A stretch of DNA of 64,000 bases from Subtercola boreus (lineage in GTDB: Bacteria; Actinomycetota; Actinomycetes; Actinomycetales; Microbacteriaceae), in assembly GCF_003399625.1 (NCBI RefSeq), contig NZ_NBXA01000003.1:186001-250000 (forward strand), written 5' to 3'. The position numbers and the translations under genes were made by a program. This document shows positions 54,603 through 63,776 of this stretch, in pieces (position 1 is the stretch's first letter; each line of letters begins with the position of its first letter). The notes under the pieces were generated by a model that had not been told where the DNA came from, did not search any database, and worked only from the letters and a program-made list of their open reading frames with translations.

Positions 54603-56222
54603 ATGTCGCATCGCCGCTGGTTGTCACCAATCGTTGCAATCGCTGTCGCCGTAGGCCTTGTCGCCACTGGCGCCATTGCTGCACAGGCGACCCCGACCGA
54701 TCCGCCAGGCACCTTCGCTCAGCAGAACCTCGGCTCGACGCTTGCCGGGAATTTCGCCGCCTATCGAATTCCAGCGCTCGCCTATCTGGGCAACAACATT
54801 GTCGTGGCGGCTTGAGACGGGCGGCCCACCAGTGCGGCCGATTCGCCGAATCCGAACTCGATCGTGATGCGGCGCAGCACAGATAATGGTGCGACGTGGG
54901 CCGCGCAGACCATCGTTCGCGCCGGCAACCCTGACACAGCCGGTAATGGCGCCGCCAAGATCGGCTACAGCGATCCGAGCTTTGTCTACGACGCGGTGGC
55001 CGCGAAGCTCTTCGTGTTCTCGGTCTACTCGAAGGGCCAGGGCTTCGCAGGAAGCGCGTACGGAAATGACGACGCGAACCGCAGCATCATCAGCGCGCAG
55101 GTGTCAGAGTCGACCGACCTAGGGCTGACGTGGGGAGCCCCACAACTAATCACGACCATCGTGAAACCCGGAACCAGTGGAAGCAGCCCTCAACCGGGCG
55201 CCGTCAAAGGAATGTTCGCCTCGTCGGGAGAGGGCATCCAGCTGAAGTATGGAGCGTATGCAGGCCGACTCGTGCAACAGTTTGCCGGAACGGTGCTGCA
55301 GGCGGATGGCTCCACGACCGTGCAGGCGTATTCGGTGTATTCCGACGACCATGGCGCGACCTGGAGACGCGGTGCCTTCGTCGGCACGGGAATGGATGAG
55401 AACAAGGTCGTCGAGCTATCGAACGGGTCGCTGCTGCTGAATTCGCGGGCCAGTACGGGCGGCAGTCGCAAGGTCGCGACTTCGACTGACGGCGGTCAGA
55501 CCTGGGGTGCGGTGACCACCGACACCGATCTGCCCGATCCGGGCAACAACGCGTCGATCACGCGGTTGTTCCCCGACGCGGCGCTTGGTTCTGCGGACGC
55601 GGCCAAGCTGCTGTTCACGAATGCTGACAGCACGAGCTCCCGTCAGAACGTGTCAGCTCGTGTGTCCTGTGACAATGGTGCGACATGGTCGTCGGTGCGT
55701 CCGATCGCTTCCGGGTTCTCGGCGTATTCGACGGCGACCAGGCTGGGCAACGGGCAGCTCGGGGTTCTCTACGAGTCCAGCTACACCTCGGGCATCCAGT
55801 TCGCCCGCTTCAGCGACACCTGGCTCGACTACAGCTGCCCATCGGCTGCGACGACCACAACGTCGATCGATGGAGTGCACATCACGGGTTCCCGAAACGA
55901 TGCAGGTCGGAACGTCACCACCCAGCCCTACACGGCCGGCGAACTGGTTCCCTACTCTTTCGCGGTGACCAACACCTTCTCGACAACCGTCACCGTCGCA
56001 CCGACCTCGGGCAATGTCTCGCCCCTTGTCCCCCCGGGCGCGGGCAATTGCCGGTACACCAATCTTGCTCCCGGCGCCGGGTACACGTGCTCTACGCCGA
56101 AGCACACGGTCACGGCCGCCGAGGTCGCGCAGGGCTACTTCGTGCCCGATTCGACCTGGACGGTCACCAGCGCCTCGACCTCGACCGCCCGCGTGATCGG
56201 CGCCCGTGTGGCTCTGAAATAG
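54603..56222 (+). pseudogene. nanH: Secreted sialidase gene interrupted by in-frame TGA
   Basis: A 540-codon frame broken only by TGA at 54813-54815 (codon 71). AAGGAG precedes ATG 54603, and a signal peptide ends near AAQATPTDP. The catalytic region starts YRIPALAYLGNN. The interruption falls where sialidases have Trp in the AAWDGRPT motif, just before the acid/base Asp. After it the frame is intact: five Asp-box motifs (TDNGATW, TDLGLTW, DDHGATW, TDGGQTW, CDNGATW), Arg-triad regions (SLLLNSRAS, STATRLGNGQ) and a C-terminal beta domain. TGG to TGA is a single change. It may be a true nonsense mutation, a read-through site or an assembly error. Confidence 0.85.
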
Positions 56223-56270
56223 GTTCTCGTGTCGCTGTCAATTTTTTCGACCTGTATATAAGGAGTCGTT

Positions 56271-57044
56271 GTGTCTGAAGTCGTGATTGTCGCAAACGCG
56301 GAGGAGGCTGGTGTTCTGGCCGCTGGCATCATCGGTCGACTGGTGCAGGATTATCCTGCCGCCGTGCTGGGTGTGGCGACCGGTTCCACCCCGCTTCCGC
56401 TCTACCGGGCGTTGGCGGCTCTCGGGCTCGACTTCTCAGGGGTTACCGCGTTCGCTCTCGACGAGTATGTCGGGTTGCCGACCGGGCACCCCGAAAGCTA
56501 CCGGCAGGTCATCGAGCGGGAGGTGGTCGCGCCGCTCGGGCTCGATCCTTCGCGGGTTCATGTGCCGAACGGTAACCCGGACGAACTGGCGCATGCCGGC
56601 GCCGACTACGAGGCTGCGATCGCTTCAGCTGGCGGCGTCGATGTGCAGGTGCTCGGCATTGGCACCGATGGTCACATCGGGTTCAACGAGCCGGGGTCAT
56701 CGCTCGCTTCACCGACGCGCGTCAAAACGCTGACACCCGAAACGCGGGCCGACAACGCGCGGTTCTTTGACTCGATCGATGACGTGCCAAAGCATTGCGT
56801 CACACAGGGGATCGGCACCATCCTCCGTGCACGGCACCTTGTTCTGCTGGCATTCGGTGAGGCCAAAGCCACTGCGCTTGCTGCGGCAGTCGAGGGGCCG
56901 GTGACCGCGTCTGTTCCGGCCTCCGCCATCCAGCTGCATCCGCGCGTGACGGTAATCGTCGACGCTGCGGCCGCGGCGCAGCTCGAACGTGCCGACTACT
57001 ACCGGTACGTCTACGCGAACCGTCCAGCCTGGCAGCAGCTCTGA
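56271..57044 (+). CDS. nagB: Glucosamine-6-phosphate deaminase
   Basis: Converts glucosamine-6-phosphate to fructose-6-phosphate and ammonia. The 257-residue protein has GVATGSTPLPLY at the phosphate site, the catalytic Asp in FALDEYVG, and the ring-opening His in GIGTDGHIGFNEPG. GTG start 5 nt after AAGGAG. It follows the sialidase by 48 nt, so both are probably one transcript from operator A; it is the terminal step of N-acetylneuraminate catabolism. nanA, nanE, nanK and nagA are not in the window. Confidence 0.95.
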   Translation: MSEVVIVANAEEAGVLAAGIIGRLVQDYPAAVLGVATGSTPLPLYRALAALGLDFSGVTAFALDEYVGLPTGHPESYRQVIEREVVAPLGLDPSRVHVPNGNPDELAHAGADYEAAIASAGGVDVQVLGIGTDGHIGFNEPGSSLASPTRVKTLTPETRADNARFFDSIDDVPKHCVTQGIGTILRARHLVLLAFGEAKATALAAAVEGPVTASVPASAIQLHPRVTVIVDAAAAAQLERADYYRYVYANRPAWQQL

Positions 57045-57066
57045 CGAAGCGTCGTTACTCAGGCGC

Positions 57067-58062
57067 TCAGGATGGGCTCCCGGACCGGGTTTGAGCGGTG
57101 AGGGTGGTGAGCGCGCCGAGCGTTGCAAGGGTGGGCTGTACGCGCTGTCCGATCGACGTCATCTCCGGTGCCGCACCCACCTTCACTCCGGCGTACATCA
57201 GCGGCCCTGCCGTGGCCAACAGTGCACCCATCGCCTCGGTCGTGAGCAGTGACGTCGGCTCGGCACCAGTGTTCTCCGGGATCCCCGGGCAGGAGAGTTC
57301 TGGAGCGCAGGGCAGGTGCGCGTCCAGCCAGGCTACGCCGTAACCGGTCGCTTCAGGCGAAACCCCCGAGAACATGAGCGCGGTACGTGCGCCCGCTTCG
57401 CGGAGAAGTACCGCGTGCCGGGACGCCTCCAAGGGATCGTGGGTCTCGATGACCGATCGCGCCCAGTTGAGGGTGTGGCCGAGGCGAGTGCCGCTCGCCT
57501 CGGCATCCTGGACCGCGGCGATCTCCTCCTTCAGTGTGAGAAAACCCTTCTGGGCAGCCCACGCAGCCTCCGGCAGGAAGGCGTCGCAGTGCTCCACCAT
57601 GAGGGCGGCTCCCCGCCAGTCGAGCGCCTGGAGTTCGGCCAGCGATGCGGTGAAGGCGCCGACTGACGACGCGGCGACGGTTCGGTTCGGTGCTGACTGC
57701 AGTTGGATCGCTTGCACGGAGCCTTCGCCGAGAAGATCAGTGAGTGCCGTGACCTCGGTATGCACCGTTCGCATGTCGGTGAGCGCACGCCGACGACCAG
57801 CCGGGTCGTTCGACGCGAGACCGTAGAGCGGATCGGTGGGGAGGATGCGTCCGGTTCCGGGAATGCAGGTCACAACGTTTCGCCAGGCAGGGTCGAGCAG
57901 ATGGGCGAGCCGTGCCATGCCCCCCGCATGAAGCGTTGAGGCGAATGGCAACTCCAGCCCGGTGGTGCCCGGCGTCTGGCGGAGCCTTCGGTACCACTCT
58001 TGCTCGAGATCTGGTCTCGAGGCGAGGTCAGGCGGTGCAGCCGCGTAGGCGCCGACGATCAT
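57067..58062 (-). CDS. DUF4862-family protein
   Basis: 331 residues, cytoplasmic, no signal. I place it in DUF4862, a family with TIM-barrel-like alternation and no proven function. Visible conserved-looking segments are GLELPFAS near the N-terminus, LMVEHCDAF, LTLKEEIAAV, LNWARSVIET and FSGVSPEATGYG. The acid/His pattern (EHCD) could be a metal or catalytic site similar to xylose-isomerase-like sugar epimerases. Last gene of the coupled tatA-gfo2-gfo1 operon (ATGA overlap) and convergent with nagB. Confidence 0.72.
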   Translation of the reverse strand: MIVGAYAAAPPDLASRPDLEQEWYRRLRQTPGTTGLELPFASTLHAGGMARLAHLLDPAWRNVVTCIPGTGRILPTDPLYGLASNDPAGRRRALTDMRTVHTEVTALTDLLGEGSVQAIQLQSAPNRTVAASSVGAFTASLAELQALDWRGAALMVEHCDAFLPEAAWAAQKGFLTLKEEIAAVQDAEASGTRLGHTLNWARSVIETHDPLEASRHAVLLREAGARTALMFSGVSPEATGYGVAWLDAHLPCAPELSCPGIPENTGAEPTSLLTTEAMGALLATAGPLMYAGVKVGAAPEMTSIGQRVQPTLATLGALTTLTAQTRSGSPS

Positions 58063-59108
58063 CGCGGCACCGTGACGGCGCCCGAGGCGATCGCCCGGTA
58101 AGCGGCGTCGATCACCGAGATGGAGGCGCGGGCATCCGCAATACCGTAGTCCGGCGTTCGCCCCGCAACGAGTGCGTCTACGAGGTCTGTGAAGAACCCC
58201 GCCAGCGCGGCACCGGATCCGACTCCTCCCACGGCGTGGGAAGCGACAATCGGCTCGCGGCCATAACGCGTGACGGCTGGCCGGTCATCGTCGATACTCG
58301 CGTGCCCGTGCGATCCGAGCAGCCGGATGCTTGTGCTCGTCGGCCCGAGCCCGGGAGCGAAGGGAACGCGCCCGACCGTCACGGTCGCCGTCACTCCGTG
58401 TTCGAGCCCGAGCGAGACGACCGCCGTGTCTTCGACGCCGAAGCGTGCGTGGCCATTGTCGAACAGTGCACCGGCCATCGCGTAGACGCTGGTCGTCTCG
58501 ATGCCGGTCAGGTACCGGATGCTGTCGACGCAGTAACCCAGAAAGTTCAGCAGCTCGCCGCCGCCGCTGAGAGCGGGATCGATCACCAGCTCAGGGCGTT
58601 CGACTGACGTGGTGAAGTGGGCGCCGCTTGCGAGAAACTCGACGTCGATGTGGCGCGGCAGGCCGAGGTGCCCGGCATCGACCCAGGCGCGGGCCCGGCG
58701 AAGCCCTGGGGCGTGGGTGCGGTTGATGACGGCACAGACCCGTCCGGTGCGGCGGGCGGCGGCGGCGATCGCGTCCGCGTCGGCGAGGGTGGTCGCAACG
58801 GGTTTGTCTACGAGGACGTCGATGCCGTTTTCGAAGGCTTCGAGGGCCAGCTGGGCGTGCCGGGTCGGTTCGCTGCAGACTACGACAAGGTCAACGGCCT
58901 GAGCATTGAGGGCGTGTGCGATATCGCCGAGCCACGGTACGCCCGCCTCCGCTGCAGTCCGGCGGCTGTCGGCGATCATCCAGTCGGGGCAGTCGTCATG
59001 CTCAGCCACCCCAACGATCTTGACCCGGGGGTCACGGCCGAGCAGCTGGAGGTAGGGCAGCGCATGCCGGACGCCAGACGCAAAGCTCACTCTGAGCGGA
59101 GCGGTCAT
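58059..59108 (-). CDS. Gfo/Idh/MocA-family oxidoreductase 1
   Basis: 349 residues. N-terminal Rossmann fold (FASGVRHALPYLQLLG; VVVCSEPTRHAQLAL) with catalytic-region Lys in VLVDKPVAT, then the C-terminal sheet domain with GGGELLNFLGYCVDSIRYLTG. The family oxidises or isomerises sugars using NAD(P). The ATG overlaps the gfo2 stop and its stop overlaps DUF4862. The adjacent sialidase and nagB suggest an aminosugar or sialoside derivative substrate. Confidence 0.88.
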   Translation of the reverse strand: MTAPLRVSFASGVRHALPYLQLLGRDPRVKIVGVAEHDDCPDWMIADSRRTAAEAGVPWLGDIAHALNAQAVDLVVVCSEPTRHAQLALEAFENGIDVLVDKPVATTLADADAIAAAARRTGRVCAVINRTHAPGLRRARAWVDAGHLGLPRHIDVEFLASGAHFTTSVERPELVIDPALSGGGELLNFLGYCVDSIRYLTGIETTSVYAMAGALFDNGHARFGVEDTAVVSLGLEHGVTATVTVGRVPFAPGLGPTSTSIRLLGSHGHASIDDDRPAVTRYGREPIVASHAVGGVGSGAALAGFFTDLVDALVAGRTPDYGIADARASISVIDAAYRAIASGAVTVPR

Positions 59109-60130
59109 GCCGCGACTCCCGTTAATCGGGCTTTCGGTTGGTCATGCGAGATTCGAACGGGCTGGCCGGTCTCGAGGGAACGCTGCGCCGCAACCGCGGT
59201 CGCCAACGCGACACGCGCCTGCGTCGTCGTGACGATGAATGGTTCGAGGCCCTGCGCCGCCCGCACCCAGTGCCCGAGCTGCAGGGAGAGAGCGTTCTCG
59301 ATCGAGGGCGGGGCAACCGGATGCCCGGGCGAGGAAAGCCCCGGATCGCAGTCGGTGCTGTGCGCCAGCGTGCCTTCCGTGCCGACGAGTACGATGCGCC
59401 GAAGGAACTCGCCCGGTTGACGGAGCGCGTAACAGAGCTCCAGCGTCGCAAGTGCTCCGCTCTCGAATCGCACCTGCACCTGGAAGCTGTCGGGCATGGG
59501 CATCTCTGCCGCAAAAGTGGGGAAGTTCCGCGCGAATACCTCGACCGGCGTCGAGCCGGTCAGCCAGACGGCGAGATCGATGCTGTGCGTGCCGTTATGT
59601 ACCGGGTGCCCGCCCGACCGTGACACGTCGAGCTGCCAACCCCGCCAGCCGTTCGGCCAGACATGCCCGGTGTACCAGCTCACATGCAGAAGTTTCGGAT
59701 CACCGATCTCACCGCGTGCGAGGGCCTGCTGCAACTCCGTGATCACCGGCTGGAAGCGTACAGTCTGACCCACCATCAGGGTGACACCACGGCCTTCGGT
59801 CGCTTCCACCATCTCGTCGAAATCGCTGACAGTGAGGGCGGCGGGTTTGTCGACGTGAACGTGCTTACCCGCCTCGCCCGCGGCCACAGTCCACCGGTGG
59901 TGGTCTGGTGTCGCGTTCACGACGTCGACCGCGTCCACATCGTCCCGGTCAATGGCGGCGTGAATGTCGGTGGTGGCGGCAGCGCCGCCAGCCAGCGCCG
60001 CGAGGGCATCAGCCCTGCGAAGATCGGAGCCTGCTACATGCGTGACGGCCACGCCGGGGAGGCTTCGCAGTGCGAGTACATGCTCGCGGGCGAACGCACC
60101 GGTGCCGACGACCGCGACTCTAAACGTCAT
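59105..60130 (-). CDS. Gfo/Idh/MocA-family oxidoreductase 2
   Basis: 341 residues. Rossmann motif [17 protein letters not shown] at the start, [28 protein letters not shown] with Lys, and [20 protein letters not shown], which has the H-xxx-D active-site pattern of the family. ATG 60130 (MTFRVAVVG) begins inside tatA, overlapping it by 11 nt. NanOx/YjhC, which converts 2,7-anhydro-Neu5Ac to Neu5Ac, is a member of this superfamily; either oxidoreductase here could do that, by context only. Confidence 0.88.
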   Translation of the reverse strand: MTFRVAVVGTGAFAREHVLALRSLPGVAVTHVAGSDLRRADALAALAGGAAATTDIHAAIDRDDVDAVDVVNATPDHHRWTVAAGEAGKHVHVDKPAALTVSDFDEMVEATEGRGVTLMVGQTVRFQPVITELQQALARGEIGDPKLLHVSWYTGHVWPNGWRGWQLDVSRSGGHPVHNGTHSIDLAVWLTGSTPVEVFARNFPTFAAEMPMPDSFQVQVRFESGALATLELCYALRQPGEFLRRIVLVGTEGTLAHSTDCDPGLSSPGHPVAPPSIENALSLQLGHWVRAAQGLEPFIVTTTQARVALATAVAAQRSLETGQPVRISHDQPKARLTGVAA

Positions 60131-60293
60131 CGGTGGCGGCGGGGGTGCGAAGCTCTGGCTTGACCTCGTCTTTGAGGATACGAGCCGACTGGCCGAGGCT
60201 GCGCGCGAGTGCGGGAAGCTTCGTTGCTCCAAACAGAAGGAGCAGAACAGCAATGACGATGACGGCGTGCCAGCCGTTGAGATTTGCGAGCAT
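60120..60293 (-). CDS. tatA: TatA/E-family twin-arginine translocase subunit
   Basis: 57 residues: a short N-terminus, one membrane helix ([15 protein letters not shown]), hinge, then an amphipathic helix ([22 protein letters not shown]) and a short tail. This is the TatA hallmark including FGxxKLP. It heads the operon with two oxidoreductases rather than sitting with tatB/tatC. The transporter's binding protein has a Tat signal, so a dedicated export role is plausible. Operator B is upstream. Confidence 0.9.
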   Translation of the reverse strand: MLANLNGWHAVIVIAVLLLLFGATKLPALARSLGQSARILKDEVKPELRTPAATDDV

Positions 60294-60338
60294 GTGGGAT
60301 CCGGTTTCTACTGGAGGTCCGCCCACCCAACCACATCA

Positions 60339-60351
60339 GACATCCTATGTC
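60339..60351. promoter_or_regulatory. GntR operator B upstream of tatA operon
   Basis: GACATCCTATGTC, which differs from sites A and C only at the two central bases. It lies 46 bp upstream of the tatA ATG and about 30 bp from the 3' end of the GntR gene. Confidence 0.7.
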
Positions 60352-60380
60352 CAGCCCGTACGTGGTATCGTCGCCAAAGC

Positions 60381-61121
60381 TCAGTGAGCCGTGGTCGCTT
60401 TCTCGAGAGCGCGGCGAAGGGGCTGGTAGTGGTCGATGACGGCCTTTTTAAAAGCCTCGAGGTCGCCGGTCTGTGCGGCGTCGAGCATGGCACCGTGGGC
60501 TTTCGCTGTCTCGTCCATGTCGGCCGCAGGCGGTAAGCCGAGGAGGGGGTATACGACAGTGTTGACCTCCCAGAATGCGGCCACGAGCTGTCCCACCAGA
60601 GCGTTGTCGAGATAACTCAGGAGGCGGGAGTGGAATGCGAGGTCTTCGTCGGGGAAGGACTCGCCGGCTGTGGACTTCTTGACCATTGTTGCCACCAATT
60701 CCCTGAGGGCGAGATCGTTCGACCCATTCAGGGCCGTGACAATCGCCGGCGCCATGGCCAGGTCGAGCGCCTCGCGAACTTCCACGACCTCACGGAGGGC
60801 TGCGAAATTGTTCTCAGGGCTGAGCACGCCCCGGAAGACCAGGCCCTCGACGAGAGGTGCCAGAGACAGGTTGCCGACATACGTGCCATATCCGTGGCGC
60901 ACCTCGACGATGTCCAGAGCTTGAAGGGTGCGGATAGCCTCGCGAACGCTTGACCGGCTCACGTCCAGCGCGGCACAGATCTCCGACTCCGTGGGCATCA
61001 GATCACCCGGGCGAAGCTCGTTCTTCAGGATGTAGTTCTTGATCTGGTCGGTGACCGTGTTGCGGCGGCGGCCGGGTTCGATGATGAACGCTTCGCGTGG
61101 AGGCGTTGTAGTGGATTCCAT
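60381..61121 (-). CDS. FadR/NanR-like GntR transcriptional regulator
   Basis: 246 residues. N-terminal winged HTH (RPGDLMPTESEICAALDVSRSSVREAIRTLQALDIVEVRHGYGTYV) then an FCD ligand domain with the metal-binding His-type residues in AFHSRLL, AHGAMLDA and DHYQPL. By neighbourhood it is a NanR-like repressor responding to a sialic-acid catabolite. Divergent from the transporter with operator C in the gap, so autoregulation is likely. Confidence 0.87.
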   Translation of the reverse strand: MESTTTPPREAFIIEPGRRRNTVTDQIKNYILKNELRPGDLMPTESEICAALDVSRSSVREAIRTLQALDIVEVRHGYGTYVGNLSLAPLVEGLVFRGVLSPENNFAALREVVEVREALDLAMAPAIVTALNGSNDLALRELVATMVKKSTAGESFPDEDLAFHSRLLSYLDNALVGQLVAAFWEVNTVVYPLLGLPPAADMDETAKAHGAMLDAAQTGDLEAFKKAVIDHYQPLRRALEKATTAH

Positions 61122-61173
61122 CTCGAGCTTGACCTTTCGCGTGGTGAGGTATTAGTTTCAGTGTACTGACTTA

Positions 61174-61188
61174 GGACATCTGATGTCC
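61174..61188. promoter_or_regulatory. GntR operator C between gntR and transporter genes
   Basis: GGACATCTGATGTCC, a 15-bp palindrome with central T, identical in core to operator A. It sits in the 90-bp divergent gap, downstream of a candidate promoter (TTGACC at 61129-61134). Confidence 0.8.
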
Positions 61189-61211
61189 GATATTCCCTCG
61201 AAAGGCAGAAC

Positions 61212-62822
61212 ATGCTCAAAGACGTGCTCCACCTGCAGACCAGCCGCCGCGCCTTCATCGGCTCCGTCGGCGCCATGGGTATTGTCGCCGCACTGGCGGC
61301 CTGCTCCGGCCCCAGCTCGACGACCGGAGCCAACGGTGCCGCCGGCGGGTCCGCCGGTCCGGTCAAGACCGACGGGCTCATCACCGCCGGAATGTCCTAC
61401 CCGCTCTCGACCGGCTTCGACCCCATGACCACCTCGGCCGCGCTGACCGTCGCAGGCAACTGGCACGTGCTGGAGGGCCTCGTCGACCTCGACCCGGTCA
61501 CCCGCAAGCCCTACGCTGCCCTTGCCACGTCCCTTCCCACGCAGGTCGACGACACGACCTGGCAGGCGACGCTCCGCAGTGGGGCGACGTTCCACGACGG
61601 CAGTCCGGTGACGATCGACGATGTCGTGTTCTCGTTCACCCGCGTGCTCGATCCGGCGAACAATTCCCTGTATCTCGGCTTCCTGCCGTTCGTCGATTCA
61701 GTGACCGCTGTCGACGCCTCGACCGTGCAGTTCAAGCTGAAGTACGCCTTCAGTCTGTTCCCGAGCCGCATCTCGGTCGTCAAGGTCGTGCCAAAGGCCT
61801 TGGTGACGGCCGACCAGGCCGCTTACGACAGCCTACCCGTGGGCTCAGGGCCGTACAAGTATGTTTCGGCTACCAAAGACGACAAGATCGTGTTCGAGCG
61901 TTTCGATGCCTACAACGGCCCGCGGCCAGCGCTTGCCGCCGGCATGACCTGGAACCTGCTCTCGGATGCGTCGGCCCGGGTCACCGCCGCGCAGTCGGGC
62001 CGGGTCGAGGCGATCGAGGACGTGCCCTACCTAGACGCCGACGGACTCGCCAAGACGCTGACCGTCGACTCAGTGCAATCGTTCGGATTGCTGTTCATGA
62101 TGTTCAACTGCTCAGTGGCCCCCTTCGACGACAAGCGTGTTCGCCAGGCCTTCTTCTACGCCATCGACATGGACAAGGTGATCAGCACAGCCCTGCTCGG
62201 CAACGCGACGGCCGCGACGAGCTTCGTACCGAAAGATCATCCCTCCTATGTCGAGGCGAAGACGGTCTACAGCCACGACCCGGCCAAAGCGAAGCAACTG
62301 CTCGCCGACGCCGGTGTCTCCAACCTCGCGGTGACGCTCCTGACCACCGATACGGCGTGGGTGAAAGACGTCGCACCGCTAATCAAGGAGAGTCTCGACT
62401 CGGTGGGCATCGCCACGACACTCGACATCGGCCAGTCGGGGGGTCAGTACAAGAAGGTTGACGGCGGAGAGCTGCAGGTCATGGTCGCGCCCGGTGACCC
62501 GTCAGTATTCGGTCCCGACGCCGATCTGCTGCTGCGCTGGTGGTTCGCCGGTTCGGTCTGGCCGGTCAGTCGCTACCGTTGGGCGGGCACTCCGGAATTC
62601 GCCGAGGTGACATCGTTGCTCAACCAGGCTGCGTCAGCGTCCGACGAAGCCGCCCAGAAGGCGACGTGGGGCCAGATCTACGACATCATCTCTGAGAACG
62701 TCCCTCTCTATCCCCTCTTCCACCGCAAGCTGCCCACGGCGTACGACGGCGCGAAGGTCCCCGGTTTCAAGCCCCTGTCGATCACCGGCCTGTCGTTCCT
62801 GGACGTGGGTTCGACCGTATGA
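61212..62822 (+). CDS. Dpp/Opp-type ABC substrate-binding lipoprotein (SBP family 5)
   Basis: 536 residues. The N-terminus SRRAFIGSVGAMGIVAALAAC combines twin-arginine and lipobox features, so Tat export followed by lipidation is expected. The family-5 fold is recognisable: VLEGLVDLDPVTRKPYAALA, WQATLRSGATFHDGSPVTIDDVVFSFTRVLDP, GSGPYKYV, MFNCSVAPFDDKRVRQAFFYAID. Although this family mostly binds peptides, corynebacterial sialic acid importers are of this class. Two permeases follow directly. Confidence 0.88.
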   Translation: MLKDVLHLQTSRRAFIGSVGAMGIVAALAACSGPSSTTGANGAAGGSAGPVKTDGLITAGMSYPLSTGFDPMTTSAALTVAGNWHVLEGLVDLDPVTRKPYAALATSLPTQVDDTTWQATLRSGATFHDGSPVTIDDVVFSFTRVLDPANNSLYLGFLPFVDSVTAVDASTVQFKLKYAFSLFPSRISVVKVVPKALVTADQAAYDSLPVGSGPYKYVSATKDDKIVFERFDAYNGPRPALAAGMTWNLLSDASARVTAAQSGRVEAIEDVPYLDADGLAKTLTVDSVQSFGLLFMMFNCSVAPFDDKRVRQAFFYAIDMDKVISTALLGNATAATSFVPKDHPSYVEAKTVYSHDPAKAKQLLADAGVSNLAVTLLTTDTAWVKDVAPLIKESLDSVGIATTLDIGQSGGQYKKVDGGELQVMVAPGDPSVFGPDADLLLRWWFAGSVWPVSRYRWAGTPEFAEVTSLLNQAASASDEAAQKATWGQIYDIISENVPLYPLFHRKLPTAYDGAKVPGFKPLSITGLSFLDVGSTV

Positions 62823-63772
62823 TCGCACTGCTGAGGCTGGCGGGGCGGCGGCTCATCTGGCTGCCGTTCATGGTGCTCGGTATCACGCTGCTCGTGTTCT
62901 TCGTGATGCAGTTCACGCCGACGGATGCCGCCACCAATGCGCTCGGTGAGAGCGCCACGGAGGCGGCCAAGCAGGCCTACCGTGTCTCGCATGGGCTGAC
63001 CGATCCGTTCTTCGTGCAGTACTTCCGTTTTCTCGGCGGGCTCTTCACCGGCAACCTCGGCGACACGGTCCCTCCCGCCCAGCCGGTCACCTCGCTCATC
63101 TCAACCGCGTTCCCGCTCACCCTGCAGCTCACCTTCCTCGGGCTGCTGATCGCGGTCGTGCTCTCGCTCGTGCTCGGAGTACTGGCTGCGCTCTACCGCG
63201 ACCGGTGGCCCGACCAGGTCATCCGGGTGGTGTCGATCGCCGGCATCGCCACGCCGTCGTTCTGGCTGGCCATCCTGCTCATCAAGTCATTCGCTCTCGA
63301 CCTGCAGATATTCCCGAGCGGTGGCTACGTCAACCCAGGCGACTCGTTCACCGGCTGGCTGCAGTCGCTCTGGCTTCCCGCACTCGCCCTGGGAATTCCC
63401 GTAGCGGCCTCGCTCACCAGAGTTGTGCGAACGTCGATGGTCGAAGAACTCGACCGGGACTACGTGCGCACGGCCATCGGATCTGGTCTGCCGATGAGGG
63501 TAGTCGTGGGCCGCAACGTGCTCCGCAACGCCCTCATCACACCCGTCACCGTTCTTGGGCTTCGGGTGGGCTACCTGCTGGGCGGCGCGGTGGTGATCGA
63601 GGTCATCTTCGACCTCCCTGGTATGGGAAAGCTCATTCTGAACGGAGTGACCGCCGGTGACACGAACCTGGTGCAAGGCGTGACGCTGATCATCGCGCTC
63701 ACCTTCGTGATCGTCAACATCGTCGTCGACATGCTCTACCTGCTCATCAACCCACGAATCAGAACGGTCTGA
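62819..63772 (+). CDS. DppB/OppB-type ABC permease
   Basis: 317 residues, six membrane helices. Typical start (LIWLPFMVLGITLLVFFVMQFTP), periplasmic loop, and EAA-like motif region DYVRTAIGSGLPMRVVVGRNVLRNALIT. The C-terminus has VIEVIFDLPGMGKLILNGV. ATGA overlap with the binding protein gene. Confidence 0.93.
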   Translation: MIALLRLAGRRLIWLPFMVLGITLLVFFVMQFTPTDAATNALGESATEAAKQAYRVSHGLTDPFFVQYFRFLGGLFTGNLGDTVPPAQPVTSLISTAFPLTLQLTFLGLLIAVVLSLVLGVLAALYRDRWPDQVIRVVSIAGIATPSFWLAILLIKSFALDLQIFPSGGYVNPGDSFTGWLQSLWLPALALGIPVAASLTRVVRTSMVEELDRDYVRTAIGSGLPMRVVVGRNVLRNALITPVTVLGLRVGYLLGGAVVIEVIFDLPGMGKLILNGVTAGDTNLVQGVTLIIALTFVIVNIVVDMLYLLINPRIRTV

Positions 63773-63776
63773 GACC

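Noticed and set aside
54813-54815. TGA in the sialidase gene as selenocysteine
   Set aside because: The position is Trp in sialidases, not Cys, and no SECIS-like hairpin is evident just downstream.
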